A DNA stretch of 64,000 nt from Caldicellulosiruptor danielii (lineage in GTDB: Bacteria; Bacillota; Thermoanaerobacteria; Caldicellulosiruptorales; Caldicellulosiruptoraceae): positions 643,001 through 707,000 of the forward strand of contig NZ_CP139957.1 in the NCBI RefSeq assembly GCF_034343125.1, in the 5' to 3' direction. Below the pieces are notes generated by a model, which was not told the DNA's origin, did not search any database, and worked only from the letters and a program-made list of their open reading frames with translations. Made by a program: the position numbers and the translations under genes. This document shows, in pieces, positions 44,583-55,414 of this stretch; position 1 is the first letter of the stretch; each line of letters starts with the position of its first letter.

Positions 44583-45224
44583 ATGGTAGAGTACAAGAAG
44601 AATGTGTATGTATTTGACCATCCTTTGATTCAACACAAGCTGACCTTAATTCGTGACAAAAACACAGGCGTCAAAGAGTTCAGAGAACTTGTTGAAGAGA
44701 TAGCCATGCTAATGGCATATGAGGTTACGAGAAATCTACCTTTAAAAGAGGTGGAAATTGAAACACCTGTTGGAGTTGCAAAGTGCAAAGTAATCTCTGG
44801 GAGAAAACTTGCAATTGTACCTATTCTGCGCGCTGGACTTGGTATGGTAGATGGACTTTTAAAGCTAATTCCTGCGGCAAAGGTTGGGCATATTGGCCTT
44901 TACAGAGACCCTGAGACTTTAAAGCCTGTTGAGTATTACTGCAAACTTCCGCAGGATGTCCATGAAAGGGACATAATTGTGCTTGACCCCATGCTTGCAA
45001 CAGGTGGGTCTGCTTCTGCTGCGTTTGATTACATCAAAAGGTACAATCCACAGAGCCTGAAACTTATGTGCCTGATTGCAGCACCAGAGGGGATTGAAAG
45101 GTTGACTAAAGACCATCCTGACGTTGAGATTTATTGTGCTGCAGTTGATGAGAAGCTAAACGATCATGGCTATATTGTTCCAGGGCTTGGTGATGCTGGT
45201 GATAGGCTATTTGGTACAAAGTAG
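44583..45224 (+). CDS. upp: Uracil phosphoribosyltransferase
   Basis: Salvages uracil with PRPP to UMP. 213 residues from ATG 44583 (AAAGGAG upstream; an ATG at 44547 is in frame but lies before that site). Motifs: [27 protein letters not shown], and the PRPP loop [10 protein letters not shown], then [13 protein letters not shown] at the C-terminus. Confidence 0.96.
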   Translation: MVEYKKNVYVFDHPLIQHKLTLIRDKNTGVKEFRELVEEIAMLMAYEVTRNLPLKEVEIETPVGVAKCKVISGRKLAIVPILRAGLGMVDGLLKLIPAAKVGHIGLYRDPETLKPVEYYCKLPQDVHERDIIVLDPMLATGGSASAAFDYIKRYNPQSLKLMCLIAAPEGIERLTKDHPDVEIYCAAVDEKLNDHGYIVPGLGDAGDRLFGTK

Positions 45225-45277
45225 TATTGGATAAGTTACAAACACAAGTTTAAAGAAGTTGTGTGGAGGATTTTGAA

Positions 45278-45742
45278 ATGAGACCTACATGGGATGAATA
45301 TTTTATGCAGATTGTGGATATAGTAAAAGAGCGCTCCACTTGCCTCAGAAGGAAGGTTGGAGCTTTGATTGTAAAAGACAAAAGAATTCTTGCAACAGGG
45401 TACAATGGAGCACCAACAGGTCTTCCTCACTGTGAAGAGGTTGGGTGTTTAAGAGAAAAGCTAAATGTTCCTTCAGGGCAGAGACACGAGCTTTGCAGAG
45501 GACTTCATGCAGAACAAAACGCCATAATCCAGGCGGCAAAAATGGGTGTTGTGATAGACCAAAGTGTAATTTACACAACAACATATCCTTGTGTTATATG
45601 CGCAAAGATGATAGTAAACGCAGGGATAAAAAAGGTGATATACAAAGGTTCATATCCCGATGAGATGAGCCAGAAAATCTTTGATGAGGCTGGAATAGAA
45701 GTTGTAAAGTTTGAAGAAAATGGTGAAGGTGATTTGAAATGA
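45278..45742 (+). CDS. Deoxycytidylate (dCMP) deaminase
   Basis: Zinc enzyme converting dCMP to dUMP for thymidylate synthesis. 154 residues from ATG 45278 (GGAGG seven bases upstream; a GTG at 45263 precedes it). Zinc motifs LHAEQNAI and PCVICAKMI are visible. A ComE-like late-competence role is possible for this family but needs no assumption here. Stop overlaps glmU by four bases. Confidence 0.92.
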   Translation: MRPTWDEYFMQIVDIVKERSTCLRRKVGALIVKDKRILATGYNGAPTGLPHCEEVGCLREKLNVPSGQRHELCRGLHAEQNAIIQAAKMGVVIDQSVIYTTTYPCVICAKMIVNAGIKKVIYKGSYPDEMSQKIFDEAGIEVVKFEENGEGDLK

Positions 45743-47136
45743 AGAGGCAAACGTTTATTGTACTTGCTGCTGGTGAAGGCAAAAGAATGAAGTCAAAGTA
45801 TTCCAAGGTTGTACAAAAGATAATGGGAAAGCCAATGATACTTTATCTAATTGACGAGATTGAGAAAAACTTTGAAGATAGCCAGATAATAGTTGTTGTA
45901 GGTAATAAAAAAGAGGATGTCTACAAGGTATTAGAAGGTAAAAATGTGAAATTTGCTCATCAAGAAAAACAGCTTGGGACTGCTCATGCAGTGATGTGTG
46001 CAATGAACATGGTATCAACAGATGCAGAAGATGTGTTTGTGCTTTACGCAGATGCACCTTTTATTAAAGCAGATACACTAAAAAGAATCTCTGAAAAAAG
46101 AAAAAAAGAACAAGCATCTCTCTGTCTTTTAACAGCCGTTTTTGAAAACCCGTATGGGTATGGGAGAATAATTTCTGATGAGAATGGTAATGTATTAAAG
46201 ATTGTCGAGGAGAAGGATGCAACTGATGAACAAAGGCGAATAAAAGAAATAAATCCAGGATTTTATTGCTTTGAAAGAAATGCACTTGCAAGTATTTTAA
46301 CAAAGATAGACAATAACAACAGCCAGCAAGAGTATTATCTTACAGACAGCATAGAGATACTGAATAGAGAAGGCAAGAAGGTAGTAAAAATCCTATGTGA
46401 TGATAATTTTGAGGTTATGGGCATAAACTCAAGGTATGAATTATTTTTGGCTGAGCAGGAGCTGAAAATAAGAATAAATAAAAAGCACCTTGCAGAAGGT
46501 GTTCAAATGATAGATATGCATTCTGTTTACATTCATCCAGATGTGCAGATAGGCAAAGACACAGTGATATATCCTGGCACATTCATACTTGGCAACACTA
46601 CAATAGGAGAAGAGTGCATAATTGGTCCAAACTCATACATTGTAAATTCAAAAATAGGTAATAAGTGCCATGTGTGGTTTTCGGTGATTGAGGAGTCTGA
46701 GATAAAAGACAAAGTAAAGGTTGGACCTTATGCGCACTTACGACCAAACAGCATCTTAGAAGAAGGAGTCAAGATTGGTAACTTTGTTGAGGTGAAAAAC
46801 TCAAAGGTGGGGAGAAACACAAAGTCAGCGCACCTTACCTACATTGGAGATGCTGACATAGGCGAAAATGTGAATTTAGGCTGTGGAACCATATTTGTAA
46901 ACTATGATGGGTATAAAAAGCACAGAACGGTTGTTGAAGATAATGCGTTTATTGGTTGTAACTCAAATCTTGTAGCACCTGTTAAAATAGGGAGGAACGC
47001 CTACATTGCGGCAGGTTCTACAATCACAGATGATGTTCCTGCAGATGCTCTTGCGATTGCCCGTGAAAGGCAGACTATAAAAGAAGGCTGGGTTTTAAAG
47101 CGCAAGCAAATGCATGAAAACCACAATAATAAATAA
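45739..47136 (+). CDS. glmU: Bifunctional GlmU: GlcNAc-1-phosphate uridyltransferase and GlcN-1-P acetyltransferase
   Basis: Makes UDP-GlcNAc for cell-wall synthesis. 465 residues: N-terminal nucleotidyltransferase ([20 protein letters not shown]), then a hexapeptide-repeat acetyltransferase (about 255-450; ARPN-like [33 protein letters not shown]). The active-site-proximal loop reads YADAPFI where many homologues have GDVPL. ATGA overlap with the deaminase gene implies coupling. prs follows with its own probable promoter. Confidence 0.95.
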   Translation: MKRQTFIVLAAGEGKRMKSKYSKVVQKIMGKPMILYLIDEIEKNFEDSQIIVVVGNKKEDVYKVLEGKNVKFAHQEKQLGTAHAVMCAMNMVSTDAEDVFVLYADAPFIKADTLKRISEKRKKEQASLCLLTAVFENPYGYGRIISDENGNVLKIVEEKDATDEQRRIKEINPGFYCFERNALASILTKIDNNNSQQEYYLTDSIEILNREGKKVVKILCDDNFEVMGINSRYELFLAEQELKIRINKKHLAEGVQMIDMHSVYIHPDVQIGKDTVIYPGTFILGNTTIGEECIIGPNSYIVNSKIGNKCHVWFSVIEESEIKDKVKVGPYAHLRPNSILEEGVKIGNFVEVKNSKVGRNTKSAHLTYIGDADIGENVNLGCGTIFVNYDGYKKHRTVVEDNAFIGCNSNLVAPVKIGRNAYIAAGSTITDDVPADALAIARERQTIKEGWVLKRKQMHENHNNK

Positions 47137-47253
47137 TAAAATGAATAGATTTTTTAAACATTTTGAGATAAATTTATTGAATGTTTTGTGTTATAATATA
47201 GTTTGCGTGGGAAAAGAGTAGAAAAACTATCTTTTATGCTGGGGGTAAAAAAA

Positions 47254-48231
47254 GTGATAACACATGGTAAAGAGATAAAAATATTTACCGGTAATTCTAA
47301 CAAGGAGCTTGCAGAAGAGATAGCCAGTCACTTAGGCAAGAAACTTGGTGATGCAGAGATTGGCAGGTTTTCAGACGGTGAGATATCAGTTAGAATAAAC
47401 GAGACTGTGCGCGGTGCAGATGTTTTTGTAGTCCAGTCAACCTGTCATCCTGTAAATGAAAATCTTATGGAACTTTTGATCATGATTGATGCTTTCAAAA
47501 GAGCCTCGGCAGGAAGAATTACAGCTGTGATACCATACTATGGATATGCAAGACAAGACAGAAAAGCACGGGCTCGCGACCCAATTACAGCAAAACTTGT
47601 TGCAAATTTAATAACATCTGCAGGGGCAGATAGGGTCTTGACAATGGACCTTCATGCACCTCAAATTCAAGGATTTTTTGACATCCCGCTTGACCATCTG
47701 ATTGGTGTTCCGATTTTAGCAAAATATTTTATGGAAAATGTGAACTTAGAGAATGCTGTTGTTGTATCGCCAGACCTTGGAAGTGTTACACGTGCACGAA
47801 ACTTTGCAACAAAGCTTGACCTGCCGCTTGCCATAGTTGACAAGAGAAGACCAAAGGCGAATGTTGCTGAGATTATGAACATAATTGGTGATGTGAAAGA
47901 TAAGACATGTTTGATGGTTGATGATATGATAGATACGGCAGGTACTATTGTTGCTGCAGCTCAAGCTCTTATGGATTACGGCGCAAATGAAGTTTACGCG
48001 TGCTGTACGCACCCGGTTTTATCCGGACCTGCTGTTGAAAGAATACAACAGTCGCCTATTAAAGAACTTGTTGTTCTAAACACAATTCCTCTTCCACCAG
48101 AAAAAAGGATAGATAAGATAAAGGTGTTATCTGTTGCAAGCCTTTTTGCTGAAGCAATAACAAGAATATATGAGGATGTGGCTATTTCTACCCTTTTTGA
48201 TGAATATATAAGCACAAAAGGGAACAGATGA
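47254..48231 (+). CDS. prs: Ribose-phosphate pyrophosphokinase
   Basis: Synthesises PRPP from ribose-5-phosphate and ATP. 325 residues from GTG 47254, with GGGGGT seven bases upstream; this fits the usual length (about 315-320) better than the longer frame from 47203. Motifs: [25 protein letters not shown] (ATP loop), [11 protein letters not shown] and the PRPP loop [18 protein letters not shown] at 47192-47197 may be its -10 box. A terminator follows. Confidence 0.95.
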   Translation: MITHGKEIKIFTGNSNKELAEEIASHLGKKLGDAEIGRFSDGEISVRINETVRGADVFVVQSTCHPVNENLMELLIMIDAFKRASAGRITAVIPYYGYARQDRKARARDPITAKLVANLITSAGADRVLTMDLHAPQIQGFFDIPLDHLIGVPILAKYFMENVNLENAVVVSPDLGSVTRARNFATKLDLPLAIVDKRRPKANVAEIMNIIGDVKDKTCLMVDDMIDTAGTIVAAAQALMDYGANEVYACCTHPVLSGPAVERIQQSPIKELVVLNTIPLPPEKRIDKIKVLSVASLFAEAITRIYEDVAISTLFDEYISTKGNR

Positions 48232-48257
48232 AAATTGCTCTCAAAGAAGATAAATAA

Positions 48258-48297
48258 AGGCTGTCTTTTGATGTATTTTGAAAGGCAGCCTGTTTTT
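48258..48297 (+). terminator. Terminator after prs
   Basis: AGGCTGTCTTT (48258-48268) pairs with AAAGGCAGCCT (48281-48291) with one wobble, then GTTTTT. Confidence 0.8.
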
Positions 48298-48323
48298 GTA
48301 ACTAAAAAAGGAGTGAGTAAGAA

Positions 48324-48893
48324 TTGGACTATATCATTGCAGGACTTGGGAATCCTGGTGAAAAATATACCTTTACAAGACACAATGCAGGTTTTTTAGC
48401 CATTGATTATTTAGCACAGCTTTTCGATACAAAGGTAGATAAAATAAAGTTCAAAGGGTTGGTTGGCAGCTTTGAATATGCCGGTAAAAAGATATTGCTT
48501 TTGAAGCCAATGACATATATGAATGCAAGTGGTGACAGCATCATAGAAGCAGTTAACTTTTACAAAATGAAACCAGAAAAACTTATTGTCATTTACGATG
48601 ACATAGCATTTGATGTTGGGGTTGTAAAAATGAGAAAAAAAGGGTCTGATGGAGGGCACAACGGCGTAAAATCAATAATACAACGCCTTGGTACAGAAGA
48701 GTTTCCCAGAATAAGAATAGGGATTGGTATTCCAAAATATGATATGGTAAAATATGTTTTATCTGAGTTTGAAGATGGTGAAAAAGAAAAGGTGTTCAAA
48801 GCAATTGAAAAAGCAGCAAACGGGATAAAAATCTTGCTTGAAAGTGACATAGACAGGGCAATGAACTATATAAACGGGGATGTGGTGGTGTAG
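48324..48893 (+). CDS. pth: Peptidyl-tRNA hydrolase
   Basis: Releases tRNA from prematurely dropped peptidyl-tRNA. 189 residues. Motifs IAGLGNPGEKYTFTRHNAGF (catalytic His in RHN), PMTYMNASG and GSDGGHNGVKSI are conserved. TTG 48324 follows AAAGGAGTG. mfd follows within four bases, the usual pth-mfd pairing in Firmicutes. Confidence 0.96.
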   Translation: MDYIIAGLGNPGEKYTFTRHNAGFLAIDYLAQLFDTKVDKIKFKGLVGSFEYAGKKILLLKPMTYMNASGDSIIEAVNFYKMKPEKLIVIYDDIAFDVGVVKMRKKGSDGGHNGVKSIIQRLGTEEFPRIRIGIGIPKYDMVKYVLSEFEDGEKEKVFKAIEKAANGIKILLESDIDRAMNYINGDVVV

Positions 48894-48896
48894 GCT

Positions 48897-51800
48897 TTGT
48901 TAAAGGTTTTAGAAAGGCTTGATAGCTTCAAAACTCTTGAAGATATTGTTGCTAAGAAAAGCCTGCCTGTTGTTATTACGGGCATTGGTGAAATGGGGAA
49001 GGCTTTTGTGGTCAAATCTCTATGTGAAAAATTTAACAAAAAGGCATTGTTTATAACAACTCAAAGATCAAAACTCGAGTGGGAGCGAAGGTTCAAAAGC
49101 TTTTTTGGTAATGTGGTGAGTCTGCAGGAAAGAGAAAATCCTTATGTTGCATCTTTTGCAAAGAGCAAAGATTCTGAAATTAGCAGAATGGAGCAGTTTG
49201 TAAGAATTTTTGAAGAAGGTTTTGACATTCTAATATTAAGTGGCCAAAGTCTTTTTGAAAAGTACGCAAATTTAAAGTTTGATTATATCCTTATTACAGA
49301 AGGGCTTGACATTCAGCTTGAAACCCTTATACAAAAGCTTTTAAAATTCGGGTATGAAAGAGTTAAAACTGTCGAAAAGAAAGGACAGTTTTCTCAAAAG
49401 GGTGGCATAGTTGATATATATCCTGTAGCGAACACATATCCTGTGAGAATTGAGTTTTTTGGAGATACCATAGACACAATTAGACTTTTTGATGTTGGAA
49501 CCCAAAAGTCTTTTGAAAAAATAGATAGTATTAAAATTTACAAGGCAATTGAGTGGGATTTGCAAGAAGACTTTTCAGAAGCCTCAAAACATATAAAAGA
49601 TGACTACAAAAAAATGAAATCTAAGCTGAAAGAAGAGAGCAGAAAGAATTTAGAAGAGACTTTCAAAGAAGTGGTAGAAGGACTTCGGCTGGATGTTGAA
49701 AGACTATATCCATATTATTATAAACAGTTTTTATCATTAATTGATATTTTTGCTGAATGTCTTATTTTTATTGACGAGTATAATCAAGTCTTCAGTAGCT
49801 TGAAAGCTTTTGAGCAAGAGATGCAAGAGATGTTTTCAGACCTTTTAGAAAAAGGATTTGTGCTTCCGAAGATGGTTGACTGTTATTATACTGTTGATGA
49901 GATTTTGCAAAAGCTCTCAAATGCAATAATTCTTCAAACGTTTGCATCATCTATTAGAGAGCTTGAGCTGAAAGAGATTATATCTTTCAATTTCTTTCGA
50001 GAACTTCCCACCTACAATGCTCAGAAAGAGGTTTTAATTGATGATTTGAAGTATTATATGTCAAAAAACTATACCATAAACCTCTTTACAGGAAGTCGAA
50101 CATCCCTTGAGGATTTAAAAGAGATACTTTTAAAAGAAAATACACAGTTTTTTGAGCTTGATGAGCCAGAAGCAGAAAAACCGGGAATATATCTAATTGC
50201 CCAGTCTGTCGAAAAGGGCATTGAAATACATGATATCAGATGGGTTTGCCTTTCATTTTTCCATCTTGAAAAGAAAAAGGAAACAGAAGCAAAAAAGAGG
50301 GTAAAATCTAAAAAGGATGCTTTTTATACCATTGAAGATTTAAAACCAGGTGATTTTGTTGTTCACAGGACACATGGTATTGGCAAATTCTTGGGATTTG
50401 AAAAGATTACAGTTGAGGGTACAACAAAAGAGTATGTAAAACTTGAATATGCCAACTCTTCTTACCTTTATGTTCCAACCACGAACTTAGATGTGATTGA
50501 AAAGTATATTGGAACTGATGATGTACAGCCAAAACTATCTAAGCTTGGTTCGCAGGAGTGGCAAAAACAAAAACAAAAAGTGAGAAAATCCCTTGAGATT
50601 GTTGCAAAAGATATAGTTCAGCTGTATGCCAAAAGACAGCTTGGTAAGGGTTTTAAATTTTCAAAAGATACGCTGTGGCAAAAAGAGTTTGAGGAAAAGT
50701 TTCCATATACCGAAACAGAAGGTCAACTTCAGGCCATAGAAGAGATAAAAAGAGATATGGAAAGTGAAAAGCCGATGGACAGGATACTTTGTGGCGATGT
50801 TGGTTATGGCAAGACTGAGGTTGCAATGCGAGCTGCTTTCAAAGCTGTGATGGATTCAAAACAGGTGGCAGTACTTGTTCCCACAACTATACTTGCGCAG
50901 CAGCATTACATGACATTTTCTGCACGAATGAAAGATTTTCCAGTAACAATTGAGGTTCTCTCACGTTTGAAAAATGAGACACAACAAAAGAAGATAATAA
51001 AAGGGTTAAAAGAAGGTACAATTGACATTGTGATTGGTACGCACAGGCTATTATCAAACGATGTTAAGTTCAAAGACCTTGGTCTTTTGATTATTGATGA
51101 AGAGCACAAGTTTGGTGTGGAGGCAAAGGAAAAGATTAAAAAACTAAAAACAAATGTAGATGTTCTAACCCTTACCGCAACACCTATACCAAGGACACTT
51201 AACATGGCACTTTTGGGAATCAGGGATTTGAGTGTAATTGAAGACCCGCCGGAAGACAGGTTTCCAGTGCAGACATTTGTGCTTGAGTACAATGAAAGGA
51301 TAATAAAGGAGGCTATTTTAAGAGAAATTTCAAGAGGAGGTCAGGTATTTTATCTTTATAACAGAGTAAAAGATATACAAGAGGTGGCTGCTAAGCTACA
51401 AAACCTTGTGGGTGAGGGTGTGAAAATTGCGTGTGCTCATGGGCAAATGCCCGAAGAAGAGTTGGAAAGAGTCTTGCTTGATTTTATTGAAGGCAGGTAC
51501 GATGTGCTTGTGTGCACAACGATAATAGAATCTGGGGTTGACATGCCAAACGTCAATACACTTATTGTGGAAGACAGTGACAGGCTTGGTCTTGCACAGC
51601 TTTATCAGCTAAGAGGAAGGGTAGGTCGGTCTAACAGGCTGGCATATGCATATTTTACATTTAGAAAAGACAAGGTACTGTCCGAACAGGCACAGAAAAG
51701 ACTTGCTGCAATAAAGGAGTTTACAGAACTCGGGTCTGGTTTTAAAATTGCAATGAGGGATCTTGAGATAAGAGGTGCTGGGTCTATGCTTGGGAAACTT

Positions 51801-52322
51801 CAGCACGGGCATATAAACAGTGTTGGGTATGACATGTATATTAGACTTCTTTCAGAAGAGATAAGGCGGCTTAAAGGCGAAAATATACAGCCAGAGATTG
51901 AACCTCAGATAGATGTAAAGGTAAGTGCGTTTATTAGCAGCGGTTACATTGACGATGAAAAAGAGAGAATTAATATGTACAAAAAAATTTCGTCAATCGA
52001 GTCAAAAGATGATGTAAACGATATTTATGATGAGCTGATAGATAGATTCGGAGATGTGCCGAAAGAGGTTGACAATTTAATAAAAGTTGCGTATTTGAAA
52101 TGTTTGTGTAAAAAAGCAGGTATAATAAGTATTTTGCAGCTTCAAGAATGTCTTTTTAGACTTCAGTTTGTTAATAGTGAAATGCTTTTTAAAGCAATGA
52201 ACAAGTTTTTGCAGAAAAAGCTTTCATGTTCGCAAAACAAGGACGACTGCTTACAGCTCTTTATAGAGAATAACTGGCTTGATACCATGATAGCTATTTT
52301 AGAAGATTTACAAGAAAGTTAA
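48897..52322 (+). CDS. mfd: Transcription-repair coupling factor
   Basis: Large ATP-dependent translocase that removes RNA polymerase stalled at DNA damage and recruits UvrA. 1141 residues: UvrB-like N-terminal part (GQFSQKGGIVDIYP), RNA polymerase-interaction domain (about 480-560; LKPGDFVVHRTHGIGKFLG), RecG-like helicase with Walker A GDVGYGKTEV near 633 and DEEH near 734, TATPIPRTL, and a C-terminal TRCF domain. TTG at 48897 starts three bases after the pth stop; the ribosome site (GGTGGTGTAGG) is weak. Confidence 0.95.
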   Translation: MLKVLERLDSFKTLEDIVAKKSLPVVITGIGEMGKAFVVKSLCEKFNKKALFITTQRSKLEWERRFKSFFGNVVSLQERENPYVASFAKSKDSEISRMEQFVRIFEEGFDILILSGQSLFEKYANLKFDYILITEGLDIQLETLIQKLLKFGYERVKTVEKKGQFSQKGGIVDIYPVANTYPVRIEFFGDTIDTIRLFDVGTQKSFEKIDSIKIYKAIEWDLQEDFSEASKHIKDDYKKMKSKLKEESRKNLEETFKEVVEGLRLDVERLYPYYYKQFLSLIDIFAECLIFIDEYNQVFSSLKAFEQEMQEMFSDLLEKGFVLPKMVDCYYTVDEILQKLSNAIILQTFASSIRELELKEIISFNFFRELPTYNAQKEVLIDDLKYYMSKNYTINLFTGSRTSLEDLKEILLKENTQFFELDEPEAEKPGIYLIAQSVEKGIEIHDIRWVCLSFFHLEKKKETEAKKRVKSKKDAFYTIEDLKPGDFVVHRTHGIGKFLGFEKITVEGTTKEYVKLEYANSSYLYVPTTNLDVIEKYIGTDDVQPKLSKLGSQEWQKQKQKVRKSLEIVAKDIVQLYAKRQLGKGFKFSKDTLWQKEFEEKFPYTETEGQLQAIEEIKRDMESEKPMDRILCGDVGYGKTEVAMRAAFKAVMDSKQVAVLVPTTILAQQHYMTFSARMKDFPVTIEVLSRLKNETQQKKIIKGLKEGTIDIVIGTHRLLSNDVKFKDLGLLIIDEEHKFGVEAKEKIKKLKTNVDVLTLTATPIPRTLNMALLGIRDLSVIEDPPEDRFPVQTFVLEYNERIIKEAILREISRGGQVFYLYNRVKDIQEVAAKLQNLVGEGVKIACAHGQMPEEELERVLLDFIEGRYDVLVCTTIIESGVDMPNVNTLIVEDSDRLGLAQLYQLRGRVGRSNRLAYAYFTFRKDKVLSEQAQKRLAAIKEFTELGSGFKIAMRDLEIRGAGSMLGKLQHGHINSVGYDMYIRLLSEEIRRLKGENIQPEIEPQIDVKVSAFISSGYIDDEKERINMYKKISSIESKDDVNDIYDELIDRFGDVPKEVDNLIKVAYLKCLCKKAGIISILQLQECLFRLQFVNSEMLFKAMNKFLQKKLSCSQNKDDCLQLFIENNWLDTMIAILEDLQES

Positions 52323-52416
52323 AAAAGTTTTTACAATTGGGGTGCTTTAAATTGGTCATTTATTGTTTTATAATATTAATATTATCAAAATACTCTTAAC
52401 AAAGGAGAAGGGATGT

Positions 52417-53424
52417 ATGGATAAAAAGACTAAAATTTTACTTTTTTCTATTGCAGCAGTTGTAATTCTTATAATTCTCATTGCTGTAACACCTGAGATT
52501 GTAAGGTATGTAGATGAAAACAGGGCAGTTGCCATAGTAAATGGCGAAAAAATAACAAAAAAGGAGTTTACCATCAATTACAGGTCGCAGATAAACTACT
52601 ATGGACTTGACAAAGCATTTTTATCTCAAAAAGTTGGAGACAAGACATATGAGCAGCAGATAAAGGAGAACATTTTAGATAGTCTTATAATAAGACAGAT
52701 TGAGCTTCAGCAAGCAAGAAAGAGAAACATTAATTTAACTCAAGCAGAAAAGAAGGCAATAGACCAGCAAATTGACCAGTACAAATCAGACTCTCAATCA
52801 GGTGCTGAGTTCAAACAATATCTTCAGACAATTGGTGCAACTGAGAATGAATATAAGGACCAGGTAATAAAATCACAAATTGTTTCAAAGCTGTACGCTG
52901 AGGTAACAAAAAATCAGAAGGTGTCAGATGCTGAGATAGAACACTATTATAATTCACATAGATCAGACTTTATTGAGGTAAAGGCAAGCCACATTTTACT
53001 TAAGGTAAGTGACTCAAAAGAAGAAGCTGCAAAAAAGAAGAAGGCTGAAGAGGTTTTGCGGATGATAAAAGATGGGCAGAACTTTGAAAAGCTTGCACAA
53101 AAGTATTCTGAAGATGAAAATACAAAACAAAAGGGAGGAGACCTTGGGTATTTTAGAAAAGGGCAAATGGTCAAGGAATTTGAAGATGCTGCCTTTTCTC
53201 TCAGTATTGGTGAGATAAGCAGCATTGTCAAAACAAGTTACGGGTTTCACATTATAAAGGTTACAGATAGAAAACAGCTTACACTCAACGAGGTCAAGGA
53301 TGAAATAAAGTCCACAATTGAGAGTCAAAAGAAGGATGAATATTACCAGAGCTTACTTGAGAAGTGGAAAAAGGAAGCGAAGATAAAGAAGTTTGAGGAT
53401 GTTTTGAAAAGCGTGTCAATATAA
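52417..53424 (+). CDS. Membrane-anchored peptidyl-prolyl isomerase (PrsA/SurA-like foldase)
   Basis: Extracytoplasmic foldase of 335 residues that would help secreted proteins fold. ATG 52417 is chosen behind AAAGGAGAAGGG; the frame from 52363 has no site. It has an uncleaved-looking N-terminal helix (about 7-25) without a lipobox Cys, a SurA-N-like helical domain, and a parvulin domain (about 190-285; KASHILLKV, GGDLGYFRKGQMVKEFEDAA, TSYGFHIIKV). Unlike Bacillus PrsA it is apparently not a lipoprotein. Confidence 0.9.
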   Translation: MDKKTKILLFSIAAVVILIILIAVTPEIVRYVDENRAVAIVNGEKITKKEFTINYRSQINYYGLDKAFLSQKVGDKTYEQQIKENILDSLIIRQIELQQARKRNINLTQAEKKAIDQQIDQYKSDSQSGAEFKQYLQTIGATENEYKDQVIKSQIVSKLYAEVTKNQKVSDAEIEHYYNSHRSDFIEVKASHILLKVSDSKEEAAKKKKAEEVLRMIKDGQNFEKLAQKYSEDENTKQKGGDLGYFRKGQMVKEFEDAAFSLSIGEISSIVKTSYGFHIIKVTDRKQLTLNEVKDEIKSTIESQKKDEYYQSLLEKWKKEAKIKKFEDVLKSVSI

Positions 53425-53461
53425 TATTTTTTAGCTTTTAATCTTGAGGTGTGAATTTAAA

Positions 53462-54832
53462 GTGAATTTATTGGATAAGGTAAGGAACAACATAGAGAAA
53501 TATGAAATGCTAAAAAAAGGCTTTAAGGTATTGATAGGATGTTCGGGTGGCGTTGACTCAATGGTGCTACTTGATTGCATCTGCAGGCTAAAAGATGAGT
53601 ACAACTTAGACATAACGGTTGCACACCTTAATCATATGCTAAGACCAGAGGCAGATGATGATGAGAAATTTGTAATTGAGATGTGCAAGAGGTATAATAT
53701 TAAGTGTGTTACACGAAAAGTTGATGTTGCAAAACTAAAAAAAGAAAAAGGGCTTTCTGAAGAGGAAGCAGGAAGAAGTGCAAGATATAGTTTTTTTTAT
53801 GAGATAGCTGAAGAGCTTAATATCGACAGAATACTTCTGGGGCACAACAAAAACGATGTGGTTGAAACCTTCTTTTTGAATCTGTTCAGAGGAAGTGGCT
53901 TGGAAGGTCTTGCATCTGTGCCGCCTGTGCGTGATATTGTTGCGAGACCTCTAATAAATATCTCAAGAGAAGAGATTGAGGAGTTTGCAAAAGTTAATAA
54001 CATCCCATTTGTTGTCGATAAGACAAACTTCAGTCTTAAATATAAAAGGAACATAGTAAGAAACGAAATTTTACCGCTGATAAGAGAAAAATTTGGTAAA
54101 AGTGTATTAAATACTATTTTTCGCACAGTCGAAATAATAAGAGAAGAAAATGACCAAATAGAAAAACTTGCTCAAAAGTTTTTCGAGGAATATGTTCAAA
54201 AAGAAGATATTTACTATGTTTTGAATATTGAAAAGACAAAAAATCTTCCAGTTTTTTTGCAAAGAAGAATTATAAAAATGATACTTGAATATTTTAACTC
54301 TGCAATTTCGTATGATATTTTAAAAGAGATTGAAAAGCTTGTTTCTCTTTCGTCTGGCAAGAAAAAGGTATATAAGAATCTGATTGTTGAGAAGCAAAAT
54401 GATACGCTGGTATTTTATAGAAAGGCTGAAGAGAGTTCTTTTTGTTTTGAAATATCTTTAGACAAGGAACATCAAGTATTTTACAAAAATTTTATATTCA
54501 ACATTAAAGTTACTGACAGAATAAAAAATCAAAAGAGCATATACATTGATGCTCGGCAGATTGCCGAAAATAAGATCTTTCTAAGAACAAGAAGAGATGG
54601 TGATTTTATTTATCTTCAAGCGGGTAAGAAAAAATTAAAAGAATGGTTCATCGACAAAAAGGTCCCCAGACGATGGCGCGACTCCATTTTGCTACTTGCA
54701 AAAGGCAGTGAAGTGATTGTAATATTTGATATTTATTCAAATATAGTTACCATAAATCAGAAGTACAAAGTAAAACCAGATACAAAGACTTTCTTAGAAA
54801 TTCAATTTGTAAAAATGGAAGGAGACGGATGA
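53462..54832 (+). CDS. tilS: tRNA(Ile)-lysidine synthetase
   Basis: Modifies the AUA-decoding tRNA(Ile) anticodon with lysine. 456 residues. PP-loop ATPase motif GCSGGVDSMVLLD near the N-terminus, HLNHMLRPEADDDE, and a C-terminal TilS domain (FLRTRRDGDFI ... KKLKEWFIDKKVPRRWRD). GTG 53462 is preferred because GAGGTG lies upstream, while the TTG at 53444 precedes that site. Followed by hpt with an ATGA overlap, the classic tilS-hpt-ftsH order. Confidence 0.95.
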   Translation: MNLLDKVRNNIEKYEMLKKGFKVLIGCSGGVDSMVLLDCICRLKDEYNLDITVAHLNHMLRPEADDDEKFVIEMCKRYNIKCVTRKVDVAKLKKEKGLSEEEAGRSARYSFFYEIAEELNIDRILLGHNKNDVVETFFLNLFRGSGLEGLASVPPVRDIVARPLINISREEIEEFAKVNNIPFVVDKTNFSLKYKRNIVRNEILPLIREKFGKSVLNTIFRTVEIIREENDQIEKLAQKFFEEYVQKEDIYYVLNIEKTKNLPVFLQRRIIKMILEYFNSAISYDILKEIEKLVSLSSGKKKVYKNLIVEKQNDTLVFYRKAEESSFCFEISLDKEHQVFYKNFIFNIKVTDRIKNQKSIYIDARQIAENKIFLRTRRDGDFIYLQAGKKKLKEWFIDKKVPRRWRDSILLLAKGSEVIVIFDIYSNIVTINQKYKVKPDTKTFLEIQFVKMEGDG

Positions 54833-55368
54833 CAGTGAGAGACATATCATTCAAAGTAAAAGAGATTTTAATCACTGAGGAGCAGATAAAACAAAAGGTA
54901 GAAGAGCTTGGACAAAAAATTTCTGAAGATTATAAAGATAGTGACGATTTTTTGATGGTATGTATTTTAAAAGGTGGAGTCATTTTCATGGCAGATTTAC
55001 TCAGGAGAATAACAATTCCTGTTAAGATAGAATTTATGGCAGTGTCAAGTTATGGAAACTCAACCTCTTCATCAGGAATTGTAAGAATTCTAAAAGACCT
55101 TGACACAAGCATAGAAGGCAAGGATGTTTTGCTTGTTGAGGATATAGTTGACACAGGTCTGACGTTGAGGTATATAACCGAATATTTGAGGGGAAGAAAA
55201 CCAAGGAGTCTAAAAATTTGTACCATGCTTGACAAACCCAGCAGACGAAAGGTGGATGTGGAGATACATTACAAGGGGTTTGAAATACCAGACAAGTTTG
55301 TGATTGGTTATGGGCTTGATTATGCCGGACTTTACAGGAACCTGCCTTATATAGGTGTTTTGGAATAG
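54829..55368 (+). CDS. hpt: Hypoxanthine-guanine phosphoribosyltransferase
   Basis: Purine salvage: converts hypoxanthine or guanine with PRPP to IMP or GMP. 179 residues with CILKGGVIFMADLLR, the PRPP loop LLVEDIVDTGLTL and the C-terminal VIGYGLDYAGLYRNLPYIGV. Translationally coupled to tilS by a four-base overlap; ftsH follows. Confidence 0.96.
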   Translation: MTVRDISFKVKEILITEEQIKQKVEELGQKISEDYKDSDDFLMVCILKGGVIFMADLLRRITIPVKIEFMAVSSYGNSTSSSGIVRILKDLDTSIEGKDVLLVEDIVDTGLTLRYITEYLRGRKPRSLKICTMLDKPSRRKVDVEIHYKGFEIPDKFVIGYGLDYAGLYRNLPYIGVLE

Positions 55369-55414
55369 AATAAAATTTAATTTTAGAATATTTGAAGGGA
55401 GTGCCTATTAACAA